Part shown: in pieces, positions 24,671 to 31,645 of the stretch
How positions within the stretch are numbered: position 1 is the first letter of the stretch
Layout: the number at the start of each line of letters is the position of its first letter
Assembly (NCBI GenBank): GCA_002345845.1
Contig: DDWF01000196.1
Location: 5,478-69,477 of the forward strand
Direction of reading: 5' to 3'
DNA: 64,000 nucleotides
From: Betaproteobacteria bacterium UBA2293
GTDB lineage: Bacteria; Pseudomonadota; Gammaproteobacteria; Burkholderiales; Rhodocyclaceae
The notes under the pieces: generated by a model
Seen by the model: only the letters and a program-made list of their open reading frames with translations
The model's database searches: none
Told to the model about the DNA's origin: nothing
Program-made: the position numbers and the translations under genes

Positions 24671-26404
24671 ATGAAAAAGCGAATCCTTTCCCTGCTGGCT
24701 GTCGCCGGTCTGCTTTGTGCAGGCCCGGCGGCTGCCCAGTCCTTTGCTCCCGACGACTGGGAGCATGCCCGGAAAACGGTGATCGACACCTCGGCCGACG
24801 GGGTGGAGCTGAAACAAGGCGCCGCCCAGGTGCCGATTGCCGTACGCCTGCATTCCGGCAATTTCCCGTTTGCCGAGGCGCGGCCGGATGGCAGCGACCT
24901 GCGCGTTTCCGCTGCCGATGGCAAGACGCCTTTGCCCTTTCATCTGGAGAAGTTCGATGCCGTCAATGAACTGGCGGTGATCTGGCTGCAGCAGCCGAAA
25001 TTGGTGCCGCTGGCGCGCAGCGATGCCTTCCACCTGCATTGGGGCAATGACAAGGCAGAACCGGCCGGCGATGCCAAGGCCAGCTACGACCGGCAGCAGA
25101 CGCTGGTGCTGCATTTCTCGGAAAGCGAGGGGTCGCCGCGCGACGCCACCGCCCACGGGCATCATCCCGGCGAATTTGCGGCACCGCGCGTCGCCGGCCC
25201 GCTCGGCGATGCCCTGCGTTTCGCGGGTGGAGAGCCGCTGGTCGTGCCGGCAGCGCCGGCCCTCAAGCTGGTTGCCGCCAACGGCTTCACCTTCACCGCC
25301 TGGGTCAAGCCGGCGGTCGGCAGCAGTGCCGGGGACGGCCTGCTCTTCGCCCAGGGCGAGGGTGGCCGCGGCCTCAGCCTCGGCCTGCGCGCCGGCAAGC
25401 TGACGGCGACGGCGGACGGCAAGGAAATTGCAGTGGCCACGCAACTGCTTGAGGATACCTGGCAGCACGTGGCGCTGACCGTCATCGGCAGCAAATTGAC
25501 GCTCTACGTCGATGGCCTGGAGGCGGTAGCCGGCGAGGTGGCGCTGGCTGATGTCGAGGGCGACCTGCGCATCGGCGGCGGTTTCCGCGGCGACATCGAC
25601 GAAGTCACCCTGGCGGCCACAGCCCGTTCCAGCGATTACCTGCTCGCCCTTTACGGCAGCCAGCAGCCCGATACGCCGATGCTGAGCGGCGATGCCGAGC
25701 CCGCCGAGGAACTGTCCTACATGAGCATCCTGCTCAGTGCAGTGACTATCGACGGCTGGATCGTCATCATCATCCTCGGCGTCATGTTCGTCATCAGCGT
25801 CATCGTCATGGTCGGCAAGACCCGCTTCCTGGCCGTGGTCAAATCGGCCAACAACCGCTTCATCGATCGCTTCCGCCAGGAGGCTGACCGCCTGCTCGAT
25901 CCGGATACGGCGGAGGCGAAGGCGATGCATGGCGATCCCTCGGTCGTCAACTCGCCGATATATCGCCTGTACGCCATCGGCATCCAGGAAATGGCCCAGC
26001 GTTTCCGTGCTCGCGGCCGCGAGGACGGCCTCTCCGGTGCCTCGCTCGATGCCATCCGCGCCTCGATGGATGCCGGCATGGTGCGCGAGAACCAGCGCCT
26101 GAACAGCCAGATCGTGCTGCTCACCATCGCCATTTCCGGCGGCCCCTTCCTTGGCCTGCTCGGCACCGTGGTCGGCGTCATGATCACCTTCGCGGCCATT
26201 GCCGCCGCCGGTGACGTCAACGTGAATTCGATCGCGCCCGGTATCGCCGCTGCCCTGGTCGCCACCGTCGCCGGTCTTGCCGTCGCCATCCCGGCGCTGT
26301 TTGGCTACAACTGGCTGGCCAGCCAGATCAAGAACGTCTCGGCCGACGTGCAGGTGTTCGCCGACGAGTTCGTGACGCGTGCCGCCGAGCTGTACTCGCG
26401 GTGA
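24671..26404 (+). CDS. DUF2341-LamG-ExbB/TolQ fusion proton-channel protein
   Basis: 577 residues. Signal peptide 1-22 (LLAVAGLLCAGPAAAQ). A DUF2341-like domain at about 30-130 (PIAVRLHSGNFPFAEARPDG) is followed by a LamG/concanavalin-like domain at about 140-330 (FTFTAWVKPAVGSS, TWQHVALTVIGSKLTLYVDG, GDIDEVTLAATARSS). The last 200 residues are a MotA/TolQ/ExbB channel with three membrane segments (DGWIVIIILGVMFVISVIVM; GPFLGLLGTVVGVMITFAAI; AAALVATVAGLAVAIPALFG). Ordinary ExbB is only about 240 residues. The fusion places two sugar- or protein-binding folds in the periplasm on a proton-driven motor. It is co-directional with two exbD and a tonB-like gene, and follows tpsA by 48 bp. Its task is unproven. 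Confidence 0.9.
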   Translation: MKKRILSLLAVAGLLCAGPAAAQSFAPDDWEHARKTVIDTSADGVELKQGAAQVPIAVRLHSGNFPFAEARPDGSDLRVSAADGKTPLPFHLEKFDAVNELAVIWLQQPKLVPLARSDAFHLHWGNDKAEPAGDAKASYDRQQTLVLHFSESEGSPRDATAHGHHPGEFAAPRVAGPLGDALRFAGGEPLVVPAAPALKLVAANGFTFTAWVKPAVGSSAGDGLLFAQGEGGRGLSLGLRAGKLTATADGKEIAVATQLLEDTWQHVALTVIGSKLTLYVDGLEAVAGEVALADVEGDLRIGGGFRGDIDEVTLAATARSSDYLLALYGSQQPDTPMLSGDAEPAEELSYMSILLSAVTIDGWIVIIILGVMFVISVIVMVGKTRFLAVVKSANNRFIDRFRQEADRLLDPDTAEAKAMHGDPSVVNSPIYRLYAIGIQEMAQRFRARGREDGLSGASLDAIRASMDAGMVRENQRLNSQIVLLTIAISGGPFLGLLGTVVGVMITFAAIAAAGDVNVNSIAPGIAAALVATVAGLAVAIPALFGYNWLASQIKNVSADVQVFADEFVTRAAELYSR

Positions 26405-26414
26405 GGGCCTAGTC

Positions 26415-26822
26415 ATGCAGCTGCAGGAAGAAAACCAGCCCTACGACGACATCAACGTGACGCCGATGCTCGACCTGGCCTACGTGCTGCTGGTCATCTT
26501 CATCATCATGACCACGGCTTCGGTCCAGGGCGTCAAGGTCGATCTGCCGAAGACGCAGGCGGTCACCAGCCTGGCCAAGCCGCAGACCAAGGCGGTGACG
26601 GTGGCCGGCAACGGCGATCTGTTCCTTGATGCCTATCCGGTCACCATGGAGCAGCTGGAGACCCGCATCGTCCAGTACAAGGCGGCCAGCCCCCAGTTGT
26701 CCATCGTCATCAAGGGCGATGCCCGGGTGCAGTACGCCCGGGTGATGGAGATCATGGAGCTGCTCAAGCGCAACGACATCACCGACCTCGGCCTCGCCAC
26801 GACGCGGGCCACACCGGGCTAA
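26415..26822 (+). CDS. exbD: ExbD/TolR biopolymer transport protein, copy 1
   Basis: 135 residues from the ATG opening MQLQEENQPYDDINVTPMLD. One N-terminal membrane helix (LAYVLLVIFIIMTTASVQG) carries the conserved Asp (PMLD) that takes part in proton flow. The periplasmic domain has LPKTQAV and VVIKGDARVQYARVMEIME-type ExbD sequence. It starts 10 bp after the ExbB fusion. It works as a dimer inside the ExbB pentamer and transmits proton-motive force. Its first 40 residues are nearly identical to those of the next gene, while the periplasmic halves differ. Confidence 0.92.
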   Translation: MQLQEENQPYDDINVTPMLDLAYVLLVIFIIMTTASVQGVKVDLPKTQAVTSLAKPQTKAVTVAGNGDLFLDAYPVTMEQLETRIVQYKAASPQLSIVIKGDARVQYARVMEIMELLKRNDITDLGLATTRATPG

Positions 26823-26826
26823 GAGC

Positions 26827-27231
26827 ATGCACGTCCAGACCGAATCCAAACCCTACGACACCATCAACGTGACGCCGATGCTTGATCTGGCCTACGTGCT
26901 GCTGGTCATTTTCATCATCATGACGACTGCCTCGGTGCAGGGCTTGTCGATCAGCCTGCCCAAGCCCTCGGCCAAGCCGAGTACCGAGCAGCACGAAATC
27001 CGCATCATCCAGATCCGCGCCGACGGCGGCCTGATGCTCAACGGCGTCGGCGTCTCCGTGGCAGAGCTGGAAAGCCAGCTGAAGGCGACGCTGGCCCGCG
27101 ACCCCAAGGCCTCTGTCGTGCTCAAGGGCGATCCGGCGGTCAATTACGCTCGCGTCGTCGAAGTCCTTGATCTGACCGGGGCCATGGGCATCGGTGCGGT
27201 CGGCCTGGTCACTGCCCGGATCGGCAACTGA
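26827..27231 (+). CDS. exbD: ExbD/TolR biopolymer transport protein, copy 2
   Basis: 134 residues. It shares INVTPMLDLAYVLLVIFIIM with copy 1, including the membrane-helix Asp. The periplasmic domain is different in detail (LPKPSAKPSTEQHEIRIIQI, SVVLKGDPAVNYARVVEVLD). It lies 4 bp after copy 1 and its stop overlaps the next start (TGATG). A tandem pair suggests a heterodimeric stator unit, as proposed for other double-ExbD systems; this is inference. DNA of the first about 80 bp also remains highly similar, pointing to recent duplication or gene conversion. Confidence 0.92.
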   Translation: MHVQTESKPYDTINVTPMLDLAYVLLVIFIIMTTASVQGLSISLPKPSAKPSTEQHEIRIIQIRADGGLMLNGVGVSVAELESQLKATLARDPKASVVLKGDPAVNYARVVEVLDLTGAMGIGAVGLVTARIGN

Positions 27232-27875
27232 TGGCAACGGAAAGCCGTGCCCGCTGGCCCCTGGTGCTTGCCGTCCTGGCCGGCATTGGCGTGCTGGTGC
27301 TGATCGGCTGGGCGGTGTCCGGCCTGTTCGACAGCAAGCCGGTCAAGGTGCGCAAGCAACCGACGGTGACCCTGCTGCCCGACAAGCCGCCGCCACCGCC
27401 ACCGCCGAAGGAGGAGAAGCCGCCACCGCCGAAGGACCTCAAGGAAGCCAAGATCGAGCCGCCAAAGATGGACGCGCCACAACCGGCGCCGAACGAGCCG
27501 CTGAAGATGGAAGGCGCTGCCGGCGATGGCGATGGACCTTTCGCTGCCGGTTCAGTCAGCAGCGACTATGTCGGCGGCAATGTCGGCCTGGGCGGCATGC
27601 AGCAGGGCTTGTACGCCAGCCGCCTGCAACGCCACCTGCAGGAACAGTTGAGCCGCAATCGCCGCTTGCGCGAGGCCGATTACCGCATCGTCGTCCGCCT
27701 GTGGCTGCGCCAGGACGGCTCGATCGAGCGCGCCGAACTGGGGCAGAGCACCGGCAACGAGTCGGTGGACGGCCTGTTGCGCCAAGCCCTGATGCAGATG
27801 CCGCCGATCCGTGAGGCCCCCCCCGACAACGTGCCGCAACCCTGGCGCATCCGCATCACCAGCCGGGGCGCCTGA
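27231..27875 (+). CDS. TonB-like energy transducer
   Basis: 214 residues. An N-terminal membrane anchor at about 10-32 (WPLVLAVLAGIGVLVLIGWA) is followed by a Pro/Lys-rich periplasmic spacer (PPPPPPPKEEKPPPPKDLKE) and a Gly-rich stretch. The C-terminal TonB-type domain is at about 120-214 (LYASRLQRHLQEQLSRNRRL, IVVRLWLRQDGSIERAEL). It overlaps exbD copy 2 and completes an ExbB-ExbD-TonB module. The likely target is an outer-membrane protein encoded nearby, TpsB or the porin at 27908, but I see no TonB box in either and no TonB-dependent receptor plug in the window. Confidence 0.85.
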   Translation: MATESRARWPLVLAVLAGIGVLVLIGWAVSGLFDSKPVKVRKQPTVTLLPDKPPPPPPPKEEKPPPPKDLKEAKIEPPKMDAPQPAPNEPLKMEGAAGDGDGPFAAGSVSSDYVGGNVGLGGMQQGLYASRLQRHLQEQLSRNRRLREADYRIVVRLWLRQDGSIERAELGQSTGNESVDGLLRQALMQMPPIREAPPDNVPQPWRIRITSRGA

Positions 27876-27907
27876 GCCCCACCGAATTCGAAAGCAGAGA
27901 GGACTTC

Positions 27908-29551
27908 ATGAAACCGATGTTCACCCCCAAGCGCCGTCTCATTGCCGGCTTGCTGGCGCTGGCCCTGGTCGGCAACGCAGCGGCCGCCAGCGCCAGCGAT
28001 GAGCGCGAATCGCTGGAAATGCTGCGCGAAACGACGCTCAACCTGATCGACGCCCTGGTCGACGGTGGTGTGTTCACCCGCGAAAAGGCCGATGAACTGG
28101 TCAAGGCTGCCCAGGCCAGCGCCGCCCGGAGCGCTGCCAAGCAGAAAGCGGCGACGCCGGCCACCGTGCGCGTCCAGTACGTGCCGGAAACGGTGAAGAA
28201 CGAAATCCGCGAGCAACTGCGCCAGGAGGTGCTGGCCCAGGCCAAACAGGAACGCTGGGCGGAGCCCAATGCGGTGCCGTCCTGGCTCGATCGCATCAAG
28301 TGGGAAGGCGACCTGCGGCTGCGTTACCAGAACGAAGAGTACGGGGACAGCAACGCCGATCCGCTGGCCTACATTTTTGCAACGCTTGGCGGCACCACCC
28401 GGGCGACCGGATTTCTCGCCGCCGACAACACCCGCGGGACGACGGCCAATACCCAGGATGACCGCGACCGCCTGCGCTTGCGTGCCCGGCTCGGCATGCA
28501 GGCGCGGGTTTCCGAGGAATGGTCGGCGGGCATCCGGCTGGCTACCGGCTCGGAGACCGACCGCGTGTCGACCAACCAGACCCTCGGTCAGGACTTCAAC
28601 AAGTATTCCCTGTATGTCGACCGCGCCTATCTCAAATACGATCCCGCCGAATGGCTTTCCTTGTCCGGTGGCCGGATTCCCAACCCGTGGTTTTCGACCG
28701 ATCTCGTCTGGGACGAGGATCTCAGTTTCGAAGGGGTCGCCGCCACTTTCAAACCGGTCTTCGCCGAAGGTGCCGTGCGTCCCTTCCTGACCATCGGTGC
28801 CTTCCCCATCCGCGAAAGCAATCCAACGGCCTCGGACAGCCGCTGGATGCAGGGTGTGCAGGCCGGCGCCCGGCTCAAGCTCGGTCATCGCAGCCAGCTG
28901 ACCCTCGGCGCCGCCATGTATCGCTTCGATGGTATCGAAGGCGAGCTGGAAGCCGATCCGGCGCTTAATTTCGTGCCCGAGTTCGGTCAGTACGAGTACG
29001 GTCGCGGTCTGCGCCAGAAGGGCAATACCCTGTTTTACACCGACCGCAACCGCACCGATGGCACGGCACCAAATATCTGGGGCCTGGCCTCGCGCTTCCG
29101 CCCGGTCAACCTGACCGCTTCGCTTGATTTGGCCCATTTCGACCCGGTGCACGTGATCCTGACCGCCGATTACGTCAAGAACACCCAGTTCGACCGCGGC
29201 GAAATGCAGCGCCGCACCGGCCTGAGCATCACCGACGGCAAGGATTACGGCTACCAGTACCGGCTGACCGTCGGCATGCCCAAGCTGGAGAACCTGCACG
29301 ACTGGCAGGCCAGCTTCTCCTACCGCTATCTGGGTTCGGACGCCGTGCTCGACGCCTTCACCGATTCCGATTTCGGTCTCGGCGGCACTAACCTCAAGGG
29401 CTACCAGATCGGCTTCCAGTACGGCGTGCAGCAGAACGCCTGGCTGGGTATGCGCTGGCTCTCCGCCGAATCGATCGATTCCTTCGCTCCCAACACCAGT
29501 TACCGCTATGCGGTCGATGTTCTGCAGGCTGACGTCAATGTGCGCTTCTAA
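27908..29551 (+). CDS. Putative outer-membrane porin with N-terminal helical periplasmic segment
   Basis: 547 residues. Signal peptide 1-28 (LIAGLLALALVGNAAAASA). Residues about 30-115 are helical and charged (ESLEMLRETTLNLIDALVDG; KADELVKAAQASAARSAAKQ), as in 'putative porin' family proteins. A beta barrel follows, rich in alternating aromatics (DLRLRYQNEEYGDSN, FSYRYLGSDAVL), ending in the C-terminal Phe (VNVRF) that signals BAM-dependent insertion. It lies 32 bp after the tonB-like gene with an AGAGAGGA ribosome site. It could be the passive or TonB-linked outer-membrane channel of this cluster; the solute is unknown, although phosphate-related genes nearby make anions worth testing. Confidence 0.85.
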   Translation: MKPMFTPKRRLIAGLLALALVGNAAAASASDERESLEMLRETTLNLIDALVDGGVFTREKADELVKAAQASAARSAAKQKAATPATVRVQYVPETVKNEIREQLRQEVLAQAKQERWAEPNAVPSWLDRIKWEGDLRLRYQNEEYGDSNADPLAYIFATLGGTTRATGFLAADNTRGTTANTQDDRDRLRLRARLGMQARVSEEWSAGIRLATGSETDRVSTNQTLGQDFNKYSLYVDRAYLKYDPAEWLSLSGGRIPNPWFSTDLVWDEDLSFEGVAATFKPVFAEGAVRPFLTIGAFPIRESNPTASDSRWMQGVQAGARLKLGHRSQLTLGAAMYRFDGIEGELEADPALNFVPEFGQYEYGRGLRQKGNTLFYTDRNRTDGTAPNIWGLASRFRPVNLTASLDLAHFDPVHVILTADYVKNTQFDRGEMQRRTGLSITDGKDYGYQYRLTVGMPKLENLHDWQASFSYRYLGSDAVLDAFTDSDFGLGGTNLKGYQIGFQYGVQQNAWLGMRWLSAESIDSFAPNTSYRYAVDVLQADVNVRF

Positions 29552-30125
29552 GCTACTTACCTTGCTGCTCGCCGCCGTTATGGCCGGCTTGCCCGTCGTC
29601 GCTGCTGCCCAGCAACCGGCCGATGCCAACAAGGCGCAGCTGCGCCGCCTGCAACAGGTGCAGCGTCAGTTGCAACAGGAAAAGCAGCAATTGAGCACTG
29701 ACAAGGCACGCATCGAGTTGGAACTCGAAAGCAGCCGGAGCCAGGCGGCTGACGATGCGCGGCGGGCGGCGGGCCTCGGTCGCGAGGTGGCCAGCCTGCG
29801 TAGCCGGGAAAGCGAATTGAGCGCCCGGGTGGCGAGGCTGGAAGCCGATCTGGCCGCCGCTCAGGAGCAGCTGCGTAGCAGTGGCGCCGAAAATCGCCAG
29901 TTGCAGGCGCAGCTGGGCGAACGCACGCAGCAGCATGCCGCGTGTACGGCGCAGGTCGCCGGCTTGCGCGAAACCGGGACGGAAGTGCTGACGCTCTACG
30001 AGAACAAGGGTTGCTTCGATGCCCTCCGCCAGCGTGAGCCGCTGACCGGCCTGGGCCGGGTCGCCGTCGAGAACGCTGTCGAGGATTTGCGCGACCGTCT
30101 GGCCAACGACACGTCGCGGCCATGA
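29538..30125 (+). CDS. Periplasmic coiled-coil protein of unknown function
   Basis: 195 residues from the ATG opening MCASKLLTLLLAAVMAGLPV. The signal peptide ends near AAA/QQ. Residues about 25-145 form a long, heptad-rich coiled coil (LRRLQQVQRQLQQEKQQLST; LEADLAAAQEQLRSSGAENR). A C-terminal region with two cysteines (ACTAQ, GCFDAL) follows. The start overlaps the porin stop by 14 bp and its end overlaps the CAAX protease start (ATGA), so it is translationally coupled to both. It could act as a spacer or adaptor between inner and outer membrane parts; this is inference. Confidence 0.8.
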   Translation: MCASKLLTLLLAAVMAGLPVVAAAQQPADANKAQLRRLQQVQRQLQQEKQQLSTDKARIELELESSRSQAADDARRAAGLGREVASLRSRESELSARVARLEADLAAAQEQLRSSGAENRQLQAQLGERTQQHAACTAQVAGLRETGTEVLTLYENKGCFDALRQREPLTGLGRVAVENAVEDLRDRLANDTSRP

Positions 30126-30820
30126 TTGCCGGCGTCACTGCCAAGCCGTTCGCCATCGGCCCGGCTGCCGCCCGCCTGCTGCCATTTGCCGCCTTCATCG
30201 GGCTGATGATGGCGGAGCCGCTGCTGGCCGGCCTGCTCGGCGAGCGGTTCGACCCGCGCTGGCTTTACGGCCTGCGCAGTGGGGTGGCGGCGCTGCTCCT
30301 GCTGCTCTTCTGGCGCCATTACGAAGAGCTGCACGCGGTGCGCTGCCGGCCGGCGGCGCTGCTGCTGACCGCGCCATTGGCCGGTCTCGGTGTGCTGATC
30401 GTCTGGCTGACACTGGATGGCGGACCTTTCGTCCTCGGGGGCGGCGGTTCGGGTTTCGTGCCGCTGGCCGCCGACGGCAGCCTGCTGTGGCCGCTAGCTA
30501 TCGTCCGCTTGCTCGGTTCGGCCCTGGTCGTACCCTTGATCGAAGAGCTGTTCTGGCGTTCGCTGGTGATGCGCTGGCTGGAGCGCAGCGATTTTGCCAC
30601 CCTGGCACCGGCGGCAGTCGGCCTGCGAGCGGTGCTGCTGTCGAGCCTCGCTTTCGGCTTTGAGCACAGTCTGTGGGCCGCCGGTATCGTCGCCGGCCTG
30701 GTCTATGCCTTGCTCTATCGGCGCACCGGTTGTTTGTGGTCAGCAGTCGTTGCCCATGCGGTGACCAATGGCAGTCTGGGTCTCTGGGTCTTGTACGCCG
30801 GTGCCTGGCAGTACTGGTGA
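30122..30820 (+). CDS. CAAX prenyl protease-related (CPBP) membrane protease, PEP-CTERM-associated type
   Basis: 232 residues with about seven hydrophobic segments. The CPBP/Abi catalytic motifs are intact: EELFWR (E141, E142, R146), FGFEHS (H182) and HAVTN (H212, N216). A related family is repeatedly found with exosortase systems, where its substrate is not established. It overlaps the coiled-coil gene by ATGA, so it belongs to the ExbB/ExbD/TonB/porin transcript. It may process a lipid-anchored or membrane component of that module. This is the last gene before an intergenic gap of 69 bp. Confidence 0.88.
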   Translation: MIAGVTAKPFAIGPAAARLLPFAAFIGLMMAEPLLAGLLGERFDPRWLYGLRSGVAALLLLLFWRHYEELHAVRCRPAALLLTAPLAGLGVLIVWLTLDGGPFVLGGGGSGFVPLAADGSLLWPLAIVRLLGSALVVPLIEELFWRSLVMRWLERSDFATLAPAAVGLRAVLLSSLAFGFEHSLWAAGIVAGLVYALLYRRTGCLWSAVVAHAVTNGSLGLWVLYAGAWQYW

Positions 30821-30843
30821 CGGTGGCATGCCAGGAAATCTAA

Positions 30844-30877
30844 ACATCATCTTCCCGTAACCTCCGCCGCTTATTCT
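30844..30877 (+). promoter_or_regulatory. Weak copy of the direct-repeat promoter motif before the response regulator
   Basis: ACATCAT, 4 nt, CCGTAAC (30855-30861), 10 nt, TATTCT (30872-30877). Spacing fits the motif at 3563 and 33558. Caution: a start near 30884 would exclude the GGAGG ribosome site at 30879-30883, so either the box is not a promoter or the mRNA has an almost absent leader. Confidence 0.25.
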
Positions 30878-30889
30878 CGGAGGCTGTCC

Positions 30890-31609
30890 ATGACCGAATC
30901 GGCCAAGCCCATGTCCGCACGAATACTCCTCGTTGAAGATGAACCGGACGTCAGCGAGCTGATCCTGGTCAACCTGCGGCATGCCGGCTTCGTCGTCAAT
31001 GCGGTAGACGATGCCGAAAAAGCCTGGAAGCTGCTGCGTGAGGAGCGGCCGGAAGCCGTCTTGCTCGACTGGTTGCTGCCGGGGATGTCGGGCTTCCAGC
31101 TGATCCGTCACATGCGCGCCGACCAGCGTTGTCGCGAGGTGCCGGTCATCATGCTGACGGCACGCAGTGCGGAGGTCGACAAGATTGCCGCCCTCGAGGC
31201 GGGCGCTGACGACTACGTGACCAAACCGTTTTCGCCGCGCGAACTGGTTGCCCGCGTCAAGGCCGTGCTGCGCCGTCGCGACGCCAAGTCGGTCGACGAG
31301 GGTGTCGAGCTGGGCGGTCTGCGCCTGATGCCGCACACGCGTAAGGCGCTGGCCGGCAAGACGCCGATCGTTCTGGGACCCACCGAGTTCCGCTTGCTGC
31401 ATTTCCTGATGACACACGCCGAGCGGGTGCACAGCCGCGGACAGCTGCTGGATTATGTCTGGGGTGGCCGTCTGCACATCGAAGAGCGTACGGTCGATGT
31501 GCATATCCGGCGCCTGCGCTGCGTTCTCGAGGATCACCAGCTGGACGCCATGGTGCAGACGGTGCGCGGCATTGGCTATCGCTTTTCGACCGGGCCCAGC
31601 GACGCCTGA
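30890..31609 (+). CDS. PhoB/OmpR-type response regulator (orphan)
   Basis: 239 residues; ATG after CGGAGG. Receiver domain about 8-125: acidic pocket VEDEPD, phosphoacceptor Asp in AVLLDWLLPGMSG, and the TKPFSPRELVARVKAVLRR end. The winged-helix DNA-binding domain occupies about 140-235 (LGPTEFRLLHFLMTHAERVH, ERTVDVHIRRLRCVLE, TVRGIGYRFS). It is close to PhoB in layout. No histidine kinase is next to it or elsewhere in the window. Winged-helix regulators of this family bind 11-bp direct repeats, as found before the secretion operons, making it the obvious candidate for them; this is inference. A second in-frame ATG at 30911 lacks a ribosome site. Confidence 0.92.
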   Translation: MTESAKPMSARILLVEDEPDVSELILVNLRHAGFVVNAVDDAEKAWKLLREERPEAVLLDWLLPGMSGFQLIRHMRADQRCREVPVIMLTARSAEVDKIAALEAGADDYVTKPFSPRELVARVKAVLRRRDAKSVDEGVELGGLRLMPHTRKALAGKTPIVLGPTEFRLLHFLMTHAERVHSRGQLLDYVWGGRLHIEERTVDVHIRRLRCVLEDHQLDAMVQTVRGIGYRFSTGPSDA

Positions 31610-31618
31610 CCACCCTCC

Positions 31619-31642
31619 GGCGGCTCCCGCAGCAGAGCCGCC
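31619..31642 (+). other. Hairpin just upstream of the epsL start
   Basis: Perfect 8-bp stem GGCGGCTC / GAGCCGCC with an 8-nt loop. Only three bases separate it from the ATG at 31646, and no Shine-Dalgarno sequence is visible there. It may control translation of EpsL or uncouple it from the regulator gene. No T-run follows. Confidence 0.5.
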
Positions 31643-31645
31643 AAG

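Noticed and set aside
19706..26416. Very long antisense open frames opposite tpsA and the ExbB fusion
   Set aside because: Third-position GC bias makes such frames common; their translations are low-complexity with no domains, while the plus-strand genes have clear families.
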